Source of the DNA: Amycolatopsis alkalitolerans
GTDB lineage: Bacteria > Actinomycetota > Actinomycetes > Mycobacteriales > Pseudonocardiaceae
Assembly (NCBI RefSeq): GCF_006152065.1
Contig: NZ_VDFW01000015.1
Coordinates: forward strand, 62,001-126,000
Reading direction: 5' to 3'
DNA length: 64,000 nucleotides
How positions within the stretch are numbered: position 1 is the stretch's first letter; every line of letters begins with the position of its first letter. Position numbers and translations under genes: made by a program. Positions 16,542-23,248 of this stretch are shown piece by piece. The notes beneath the pieces were generated by a model, which saw only the letters and a list, made by a program, of their open reading frames with translations, was not told where the DNA came from and made no database searches.

Positions 16542-18407
16542 CTAAGCAGTCAGGTCGTAGACGGTCGTGCCGTCCACCGTGGTCGCGGTGAAGTGCTGCG
16601 CGACCCAGTCGGCGATCTGCTGCGCGTCGTCGCTGCCCGACGTGCCGCGCATCGACGAGCCGGTGCCGATGAAGTAGTGGATCTTCCCGCTCCGCACGTA
16701 CGCCTGGAACTGGGCCAGCGTCGGCGCGGGGTCGGTGCCGTTGAATCCGCCGACAGCCATCACCGGCACGTCCGCCGCCAGCTGGTAGCTCGCCGCCGGG
16801 TTCGAGCCGACTGTCGCCACTGCCCAGGTATAGGCGTCACTGTCCGTTCGGAGCATGGAGACCAGGTCCTGACCGGGAGCAGAGGTGCCGAGCAGGCCGC
16901 CGATCCCACCGCGCATCCCGCCGCCGCCCGGGACGGTACCGCGCGGCATCCCGCCGCCGAAAGCGCTTCCCCGAGGCCCGGCCGACGGGATCGCCCCGGA
17001 ATGCGGTGTCGCCGCGGTGGCCACCGTGTACGCGCCCGTCCCGATCATCGACGCGACCAGCGCGAGCGCCGCCACGCCACGCGCCGCGGGCCGGGGCAGC
17101 TGGTCGCCCACCAGCAGCAGAGCCGCCGCGCAAAGGCCCGACACGAGGACGACGTACTTGAGCCACGGCTGCCAGCTCGATTCCTGCTGCAGCACGAAGA
17201 ACGCGGTCAGGGCGGTTAGCGCGACGCCGCTGGAGAGCAGCCCTGCCGCGACGGGATCGGCGCGCAGCCGCCACAGCCGGCTCGCGCCCATCCCCACCAG
17301 CGCGGCCACCGCGGGCGCCAGCGCGATCGTGTAGTACGGGTGGATGATCCCGCTCATGTAGCTGAACACGGCGCCCGTGACGAGCAGCCAGCCGCCCCAC
17401 ACGATCGCGGCCGCCCGCGTGCGGTCCGTGCGCGGCGCGCGCCAGGTCAGCCAGATCAGCGCGCCCAGCGCGAGCACGGCCGCGGGCAGCAGCCACGCGA
17501 TCCCGCCGGCCATCTCGCTGCCGAACAGCCGCGCCCAGCTCCCGCTGCTCTGCGCCCCGCCGAGACTGCCCACCTCGTCGCCGGTGATACGGCCGAAACC
17601 GTTGTAGCCGAAGGCGAGTTCGAGGACGCTGTTGGTCTGCGAACCACCGATGTACGGGCGGCTGCTCGCCGGCCACAGTTGCACCACGGCGACGTACCAG
17701 CCGGCCGAGACGACCACCGCGGCGAGCGCGCCGAGCAGGTGGAGAAAGCGCTTCCCGAGCGACGTGGGCGCGGCGACCAGATAGGCGAGCGCGAATGCCG
17801 GCAGCACCAGGAACGCCTGCAACATCTTCGCCAGGAACCCGAATCCGATCGCGACACCGGCGAGTGCGATCCACAGTGGACTCGCTTTCTCCACCGCGCG
17901 GATGGTGCCGTAGGCACCGGCGATCAGCAGCAGCACCAGCAGCGCGTCCGGGTTGTTGAAGCGGAACATCAGCGCGGCAACCGGGGTCAGCGCGAGCGCC
18001 GCGCCGGCGAGCAGTCCGGCGCCGGGCCCGCTGACCCGCCGCACGGTGACGTACAGCAGCGCGACGGACCCGATACCGAGCAGCGCCTCCGGCACCAGGA
18101 CGCTCCACGAGCTCAGCCCGAAGATCCGCACCGACAGGCTCATCAGCCACAGCGCGGCCGGCGTCTTGTCGACGGTGATCGCGTTCGCCGGATCACTCGA
18201 GCCGAAGAACAGGGCCTTCCAGCTCTCACCGCCCGCCTGCGCGGCGGCGGAGTAGAACGCGTTCGCCCAGCCGGACGCGCTCAGACCCCACAGGTAGAGC
18301 ACCGCCGTCACGGCGAGGAGCCCGGCGAGCCCGGGCTTGACCCAACGCGGGTCACCGGAGCGGCGATCGGACCTGGGCACGCTGGCGGGCACGGCGGTGA
18401 TCGTCAT
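16542..18407 (-). CDS. GT39/ArnT-like membrane glycosyltransferase
   Basis: A 621-aa protein with about 11-12 membrane segments. It is of the ArnT/PMT class, which transfers sugars from lipid-linked donors to outer-surface acceptors. An early periplasmic loop contains VDKTPAALWLMSLS (about residue 85-98), the expected catalytic loop region. A long Gly-rich stretch near residues 475-510 precedes a small extracytoplasmic C-terminal domain. ATG 18407 overlaps the histidine kinase stop (ATGA), so the two are coupled. The acceptor may be a cell-wall glycan or surface protein. Confidence 0.88.
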   Translation of the reverse strand: MTITAVPASVPRSDRRSGDPRWVKPGLAGLLAVTAVLYLWGLSASGWANAFYSAAAQAGGESWKALFFGSSDPANAITVDKTPAALWLMSLSVRIFGLSSWSVLVPEALLGIGSVALLYVTVRRVSGPGAGLLAGAALALTPVAALMFRFNNPDALLVLLLIAGAYGTIRAVEKASPLWIALAGVAIGFGFLAKMLQAFLVLPAFALAYLVAAPTSLGKRFLHLLGALAAVVVSAGWYVAVVQLWPASSRPYIGGSQTNSVLELAFGYNGFGRITGDEVGSLGGAQSSGSWARLFGSEMAGGIAWLLPAAVLALGALIWLTWRAPRTDRTRAAAIVWGGWLLVTGAVFSYMSGIIHPYYTIALAPAVAALVGMGASRLWRLRADPVAAGLLSSGVALTALTAFFVLQQESSWQPWLKYVVLVSGLCAAALLLVGDQLPRPAARGVAALALVASMIGTGAYTVATAATPHSGAIPSAGPRGSAFGGGMPRGTVPGGGGMRGGIGGLLGTSAPGQDLVSMLRTDSDAYTWAVATVGSNPAASYQLAADVPVMAVGGFNGTDPAPTLAQFQAYVRSGKIHYFIGTGSSMRGTSGSDDAQQIADWVAQHFTATTVDGTTVYDLTA

Positions 18408-19903
18408 GAATTCACCTTCTCGGCCCGACCTTGGTCATTGTTGTGCCGTTCCTGTGAGAACCCTGTGCGCGGCAGGCGGACCTCGAACTCGGTCCGCCCC
18501 GGCCGGCTCCGGACGTCGACCTGCCCGTGGTGGGCGCTCACGACGGCGGCGACGATCGCCATGCCGAGTCCCGTGCTGCCGGCCGCGCGCGAACGCGACG
18601 AATCCCCGCGGGCGAAGCGCTCGAACACGTGGGGCACCAACTCGGGCGCCACGCCGGGACCGTTGTCGGCGACGGTCACCATCGCGTAGCCGCCGGACAC
18701 GCCGAGCCGCGCGGTCACGGTGGTACCTGGGGGCGTGTGGGTGCGGCCGTTGGCCAGGAGGTTCGCGAGGACCTGGTGCAGCCGCTGCGCGTCGCCGGTC
18801 ACGACGACCGGCTGGTCGGGGAGTTCGAGCCGCCACCGGTGCAGCGGGCCCGCGATATGCGCGTCGCCGACGGCGTCCGCGACCAGCCTGCTCAGGTCCA
18901 CTTCGGACTGTTCGAGCGGGCGGCCCGCGTCGAGCCGCGCCAGCAGCAGGAGATCGTCGACGAGCGTGCCCATCCTGGCCGCCTCGGCCTCGACGCGGCT
19001 CATCGCGTGTGCGATGTCGGGGGGCACGCGCCCGCCGGAGCGCCGGGTCAATTCGGCGTATCCCCGGATCGCGGCCAGCGGCGTGCGCAGTTCGTGGCTC
19101 GCGTCCGCGACGAACCGGCGAACCCGCATCTCGCTCGCCTGGCGCGCGTCGAGCGCCTTGTCGATGTGGACGAGCATCTGGTTGAGCGCGTGCCCGACCT
19201 GCCCCACCTCGGTGGACGGATCGGTGTCGGGCATCGGAACACGTACGGACAGCGCGACGTCGCCGCGGTCCAGCGGCAGTTCGGTGACCTTCGAGGCCGC
19301 CGCCGCGACCCGGTCGAGCGGGCGCAGCGTGCGCCGCACGACGAGCGCGCCCACGATGCCCGCGCCGAGCACGGCGGCCGCCGCGACCCCACCGAGGATG
19401 AGCCCGACGGTCAGCAGTGTCGCGTTCGCCTGCGCCATGGGCAGCCCGAAGACTTCGACACCGTCGCCGGTGGTCACCGCGAGCACGCGGTACGAGCCGT
19501 ACGACAGAGACACGGTCTCCGCAGCACCGGTGACCGGCACGGTCGCGAGCACGTCCAGGTCCCCGGCACTGAGCGGCTGGGGGACCGGCACATGCGAACC
19601 GGGCCCGGTGGCCAGGATCTCGCCATGCGGGTCCGCACCGGTGACCCACCCGTGCACCGTCCCGGTGGTGGTTCCCGAAGCCTCGAGCGGATCGCGAACG
19701 TCCCCACGGGAGAACATCTGCGAGCGCGTCGTGGTGTCGTGCAGTTGCTCGTCGACCTGCCGGGTCAGGAAGGCGCCGAGCGCCAGCTCGCTGATCACGC
19801 CGATCACCAGGCACACCACCGCGAGCAGGGCGACCAGCGCCGCGATCAGCTTGGTCCGCAGCGGGCGGACGCGGGGCCCGCGGACGGACTTCGGCAGGTT
19901 CAC
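18404..19903 (-). CDS. sensor histidine kinase, HAMP type
   Basis: A membrane kinase of about 499 aa if started at GTG 19903. Two membrane segments (about residues 16-38 and 165-190) enclose an extracytoplasmic sensor of roughly 125 residues. HAMP, the H-box FVADASHELRTPLAAIRGYAEL (about 275), the N-box (LANLLANGRTHTPPG) and the G-boxes (DNGPGVAPELV; GLGMAIVAAVVSAH) follow. The start is uncertain because the ribosome binding site is weak and the frame extends to 20125. No response regulator is adjacent, although a coupled glycosyltransferase follows and a phased half-site array lies upstream. Confidence 0.9.
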   Translation of the reverse strand: MNLPKSVRGPRVRPLRTKLIAALVALLAVVCLVIGVISELALGAFLTRQVDEQLHDTTTRSQMFSRGDVRDPLEASGTTTGTVHGWVTGADPHGEILATGPGSHVPVPQPLSAGDLDVLATVPVTGAAETVSLSYGSYRVLAVTTGDGVEVFGLPMAQANATLLTVGLILGGVAAAAVLGAGIVGALVVRRTLRPLDRVAAAASKVTELPLDRGDVALSVRVPMPDTDPSTEVGQVGHALNQMLVHIDKALDARQASEMRVRRFVADASHELRTPLAAIRGYAELTRRSGGRVPPDIAHAMSRVEAEAARMGTLVDDLLLLARLDAGRPLEQSEVDLSRLVADAVGDAHIAGPLHRWRLELPDQPVVVTGDAQRLHQVLANLLANGRTHTPPGTTVTARLGVSGGYAMVTVADNGPGVAPELVPHVFERFARGDSSRSRAAGSTGLGMAIVAAVVSAHHGQVDVRSRPGRTEFEVRLPRTGFSQERHNNDQGRAEKVNS

Positions 19904-19925
19904 ACCTCGACCATCGTCGCTATAC

Positions 19926-19963
19926 GTGTGGCGTGCTTGTGTGCGTCCTGTGAAGCTGCTGTG
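19926..19963. promoter_or_regulatory. phased TGTG half-site array, kinase side
   Basis: GTGTG, TTGTG, CTGTG and CTGTG begin at 19926, 19937, 19948 and 19959, each exactly 11 bp after the last. Direct half-sites at one helical turn are the usual layout for OmpR/PhoB-type response regulators, which bind head to tail. The array lies 23-60 bp upstream of the kinase GTG. Confidence 0.6.
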
Positions 19964-19974
19964 CGATCCGGTTA

Positions 19975-20013
19975 CCACAGCAAGACCCCATGCCTTCCAC
20001 AGGAATCCCACAG
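19975..20013. promoter_or_regulatory. phased CCACAG half-site array, redox-operon side
   Basis: CCACAG occurs at 19975-19980, 19997-20002 and 20008-20013, spaced 22 and 11 bp. The phase position between the first two holds a degenerate copy. The orientation is opposite to that of the 19926-19963 block, and the array sits directly upstream of a possible -35 (TTGAAA, 20021-20026) for the redox operon. I infer activation or repression of both divergent units by one regulator. Confidence 0.6.
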
Positions 20014-20072
20014 CATGCGGTTGAAAACTGAACCGTACGACGAACGAAACCCTGATGGAAGGCAGCTGGGAC

Positions 20073-20309
20073 ATGGGCATCCGCGAAACGGGCCTGCGGC
20101 GGGTCACGCTGGTGACCACGGGCATCGCCGTGGCCGGAGTGGCGGGCGCGACGATCGTCGCCTACACCGTCACGGACACGGTGCAGACCACCACTGACAG
20201 TAGTAACATTCAATCGTCTACTTCGGACAATGCGACGGTGCCGGATTACAGCGGCGGCGGGCTGTTCCCCGGTGGGGGGCAGGCGCACGGCCACTCAGGA
20301 GGCTCCTGA
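20073..20309 (+). CDS. small single-pass membrane protein (78 aa)
   Basis: First gene of the redox operon. ATG 20073 has GGAAGG 10 bp upstream; ATG 20055 is an in-frame alternative. A basic N-terminus is followed by one membrane helix (about residues 11-34), then a Ser/Thr-rich extracytoplasmic stretch and a Gly/His-rich end (GGGLFPGGGQAHGHSGGS). The stop overlaps the apbE ATG (TGATG), so the pair is coupled. I do not recognise a family. The His-containing tail could bind metal, or the protein could anchor or assemble the membrane redox partner; both are guesses. Confidence 0.7.
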   Translation: MGIRETGLRRVTLVTTGIAVAGVAGATIVAYTVTDTVQTTTDSSNIQSSTSDNATVPDYSGGGLFPGGGQAHGHSGGS

Positions 20310-21322
20310 TGACCGCCTTGCTCACGGGTGACACCGTCGCGCAGTGGCCCGTGTGGAGCACGACGGCGCGCGTCGTGGTCACCGACCCGGTGGCGCTGGC
20401 CGACGCGCGAGCGCTCGTCGAGGCCGAGCTGGCTGCGGTGGACGCGGCGTGCAGCCGCTTCCGGCCGGATTCGGAGCTGGGCCGCGTCGAAGGTGCCGGC
20501 ACGGTCGGGGTCAGCGAGCTCCTGGCCGGGCTGGTGGACGCCGCGCTCGTCGCCGCCCGCCGGACGGACGGCGACGTCGATCCGACGCTGGGCGACGCGC
20601 TCGCCCGGCTCGGCTACGACCGTGACCTGCCCCAGGTCACGCTCGACGGGCCCGCGATCCCCGTGCAGGTCCGGCCGGCGCCCGGCTGGTGGCGGGTCAC
20701 CCTCGACGGCCGGCGGCTGACCGTGCCACCCGGCGTCCACCTGGACCTCGGCGCGACCGCGAAGGCGTGGACGGCCGACCGCTGCGCGCGGCGCGCCGCC
20801 GGTGCACTGGGCACAGGTGTGCTCGTCGAGCTGGGCGGTGACCTCGCGACGGCGGGCGCGGGGCCGGCCGGTGGCTGGCAGGTGCTCGTGGCCGATCAGC
20901 CGGGCGATCCCGCGTGCGTGGTCGCCGTGCCGAGCGGTACGGCGATGGCGACGTCGAGCACGAACAGCCGCACCTGGCGTCGTGGCGACCGGTTGCTCCA
21001 CCACGTCCTCGACCCGCGCAGCTGCCAGCCCGTGCCGCGAGTGTGGCGCAGCGTCACGGTGGTCGCGGACCGGTGCGTCGACGCCAACACGCTCACGACG
21101 GCGTCTCTGGTGCGCGGCGAGGACGCGCTGCCGTGGCTGGCCGAGCGCGGCGTACCCGCCCGGCTGGTCGACTCGTCCGGCCGCGTGCACGCGCTCGGCG
21201 GCTGGCCGGAGGACTTACTGATCCGACCAGAAGTAGGCAGACCTCGAGCACTACGTAACCGTTGCTACACAAGCCGGACAGCCGTGGCTGTGGTCGGATC
21301 AGTAACGAACGGCACAGTGTGA
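20309..21322 (+). CDS. apbE: FAD:protein FMN transferase (ApbE family)
   Basis: A 337-aa ApbE-type enzyme, which uses FAD to attach FMN covalently to Ser/Thr of target proteins. Family motifs are present: FRPDSELGRVE (about residue 51), HLDLGATAKAWTADRCA (about 146-162), and ATSSTNSRTWRRGDRLLHHVLDPRSCQPVP (about 213-243) with the conserved His-x-Leu-Asp-Pro. The C-terminal VDANTLTTAS is also typical. No signal peptide or lipobox is seen, so it appears cytoplasmic, unlike the exported ApbE of many flavinylation systems. No obvious FMN-binding-domain substrate is encoded beside it. Confidence 0.92.
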   Translation: MTALLTGDTVAQWPVWSTTARVVVTDPVALADARALVEAELAAVDAACSRFRPDSELGRVEGAGTVGVSELLAGLVDAALVAARRTDGDVDPTLGDALARLGYDRDLPQVTLDGPAIPVQVRPAPGWWRVTLDGRRLTVPPGVHLDLGATAKAWTADRCARRAAGALGTGVLVELGGDLATAGAGPAGGWQVLVADQPGDPACVVAVPSGTAMATSSTNSRTWRRGDRLLHHVLDPRSCQPVPRVWRSVTVVADRCVDANTLTTASLVRGEDALPWLAERGVPARLVDSSGRVHALGGWPEDLLIRPEVGRPRALRNRCYTSRTAVAVVGSVTNGTV

Positions 21323-21867
21323 GCACCGCGCTGTGGGACTTCGGTCGCGGCAGTGGCGTTGTCGCGCTTGTGCTGCTCACCGTGTCGACGGTGCTCGGCG
21401 TCGCGACACGGTCGGGCCGCCCGGCGCCGTGGCTACCGCGGTTCGCGGTCACCGAGGTGCATCGCAACGTCAGCCTGCTGGCCACCGTTTTCCTTGCCCT
21501 GCATGTGGGCCTGCTGCTGTTCGACCCGCACGCGATGCTGCGGCTGTTCGACCTGGTGGTGCCGTTCGTGGGCGACTACCGGCCGTTCTGGCAGGGCCTT
21601 GGCACCGTCGCGCTCGACCTGCTCCTCGCGCTCGTCGCGACGAGCCTGCTGCGACACCGCATCGGCCGGCGGAGCTGGCGCGCGATCCATTGGGCCGCCT
21701 ACGGTCTCTGGCCGGTCGCACTGTTCCACGCGCTCGGCACCGGCACCGACAGCTTCACCCCCTGGTTCCTGACGCTTGCCGTGGTCTGCGCCGTGAGCGT
21801 GTGCGGCGCGCTGTGCTGGCGCCTGTCCGCCCGCTTCGCCCAGCCGCGCCTGGAGGCTCGCGTATGA
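21319..21867 (+). CDS. ferric reductase-like transmembrane haem protein
   Basis: A 182-aa membrane protein with about five helices. It starts at GTG 21319, which overlaps the apbE stop. Four histidines in two pairs (VHRNV and LHVGL; IHWAAY and FHALG) fit bis-histidine ligation of two b-type haems, as in ferric reductase/NOX/YedZ-like domains. No flavin or NAD(P)H domain is attached, so electrons must come from separate proteins, plausibly the NuoF-like protein and ferredoxin that follow. Coupled overlaps on both sides indicate one operon. The final acceptor is unknown. Confidence 0.85.
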   Translation: MSTALWDFGRGSGVVALVLLTVSTVLGVATRSGRPAPWLPRFAVTEVHRNVSLLATVFLALHVGLLLFDPHAMLRLFDLVVPFVGDYRPFWQGLGTVALDLLLALVATSLLRHRIGRRSWRAIHWAAYGLWPVALFHALGTGTDSFTPWFLTLAVVCAVSVCGALCWRLSARFAQPRLEARV

Positions 21868-23048
21868 CCGCCACCGTCGACAAGGTCACCGGGCTGCTCG
21901 ACGCGGCCGCCCCGGATCTGGCCACCCACCTCGCGCGCAACGGCCGGGTGCCGTGGCGCCGCCAGGCGGGAGCGCTCATCACCGACCTCCGTGCCGCCGG
22001 GCTCACCGGCCGTGGCGGTGCTGGATTTCCGGTCTGGCGCAAGCTCGCGACGGTCGCCGAAGGACGCTGGGCGGTCGTGATCGGTAACGGAGCCGAGGGG
22101 GAGCCCGCGAGCAGCAAGGACCACACGCTGCTGGTCCGCGCGCCACACCTCGTGCTCGACGGGTTGCAGCTAGCCGCCGAGACCGTGTGTGCCGCCGAGG
22201 CGTACTTGTACGTACCCGCCGGTGCCGCGGCCGATGCCGTCCGCGCCGCGCTCGCCGAACGCGCGGGATGGGACGCCCTGCCGGTGACCGTCGTGACCGC
22301 GCCCGGCTACTTCGTCGCGGGCCAGGAATCGGCCGTCGTCGCCGCGGTCGAAGGCCGTCCTGCCCTTCCGGCAGACCGGCTGGAGCTGACCGCGCGGGCC
22401 GGTGTGCACGGCCGCCCGACGCTCGTGCAGAACGTCGAAACCCTGGCGCATATCGCGCAGATCGCCCGGTACGGCCCCGGCTGGTTCCGGCAGCGCGGCA
22501 CCGCTGGCGAGCCGGGCACCTTCCTCGCCACGGTCAGCGGCGCCGTGGGCGCGGGCGGCGTGCACGAGGTGCCGATCGGCGTCCCGCTCACCGAACTGCT
22601 CGATAAGGCGGGCCGCGTGCGGGAGCTGCGTGCGGTGCTGATCGGCGGCTATCACGGCACCTGGGTGTCGGACCTGTCGGTTCCCCTGTCCCGCAAGGGA
22701 CTAGCGCCCGTAGGCGGTTCGGTCGGCGCGGGTGTCGTGATCGCGCTTGACACGGTCCACTGTGGATTGAAGACCGCCGCCGAGGTGATGAGGTACCTGG
22801 CCGGCCAGAGCGCGCGCCAGTGCGGGCCGTGCCTGAACGGCCTGCCCGCGATGGCGGCCGCGATGACCGCGATCGCCGGGACCGCGCCGCCGGAGGAGGC
22901 GTGGCAGCTGGTGAGCCTCGTCGAACGCCGTGGTGCCTGCAACCACCCGGACGGCGCGGCCCGGTTCGTGCGCAGCAGCCTCGCCATGTTCGAAGACGAG
23001 ATCGCGCGGCACCGGCACGGCCGCTGTGTGGCAGGGAGGGCGCGATGA
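21864..23048 (+). CDS. NuoF-like NADH-binding flavoprotein
   Basis: A 394-aa homologue of the complex I 51-kDa subunit (NuoF/HoxF). FMN/NADH-binding segments are clear: GLTGRGGAGFPVWRKL (about residue 45), VIGNGAEGEPASSKDHTLL (about 72) and HGRPTLVQNVETLAHI (about 180-195). In the C-terminal iron-sulfur region the family pattern CxxCxxC plus a later C is reduced: ARQCGPC and RRGAC leave three cysteines, with Ala at the first position. There is no NuoE or NuoG partner nearby. It starts with an ATGA overlap and probably oxidises NAD(P)H to feed the adjacent ferredoxin or haem protein. Confidence 0.88.
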   Translation: MTATVDKVTGLLDAAAPDLATHLARNGRVPWRRQAGALITDLRAAGLTGRGGAGFPVWRKLATVAEGRWAVVIGNGAEGEPASSKDHTLLVRAPHLVLDGLQLAAETVCAAEAYLYVPAGAAADAVRAALAERAGWDALPVTVVTAPGYFVAGQESAVVAAVEGRPALPADRLELTARAGVHGRPTLVQNVETLAHIAQIARYGPGWFRQRGTAGEPGTFLATVSGAVGAGGVHEVPIGVPLTELLDKAGRVRELRAVLIGGYHGTWVSDLSVPLSRKGLAPVGGSVGAGVVIALDTVHCGLKTAAEVMRYLAGQSARQCGPCLNGLPAMAAAMTAIAGTAPPEEAWQLVSLVERRGACNHPDGAARFVRSSLAMFEDEIARHRHGRCVAGRAR

Positions 23049-23248
23049 AACTGCACATCGACTGGACGGCGTGCCAGCGGCGTGGCCTGTGCACGGAGCT
23101 GGTGCCGGAGGTGCTCGACAGTGACCCGTGGGGCTTCCCGCTCGCCCGCGACGGCTCACGCGAACCGGCGATCCGTCCCGAACTGAAGGCGCATGCCGAA
23201 CGCGCCGTCCGGCTCTGCCCAACGCTCGCCCTCCGGCTGCGGGGGTAG
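23045..23248 (+). CDS. 3Fe-4S-type ferredoxin
   Basis: A 67-aa ferredoxin, start overlapping the NuoF-like stop (ATGA). Cysteines in CQRRGLC (residues 10 and 16) and LCP (about 58) give the three-ligand pattern of actinomycete 3Fe-4S ferredoxins that commonly serve P450s and oxygenases. The typical LVPEVLDSDPWGFP segment follows the first motif. Its 3' end overlaps the convergent desaturase-reductase gene by 93 bp. It is a candidate electron carrier for that enzyme or for the haem protein of the operon. Confidence 0.9.
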   Translation: MKLHIDWTACQRRGLCTELVPEVLDSDPWGFPLARDGSREPAIRPELKAHAERAVRLCPTLALRLRG

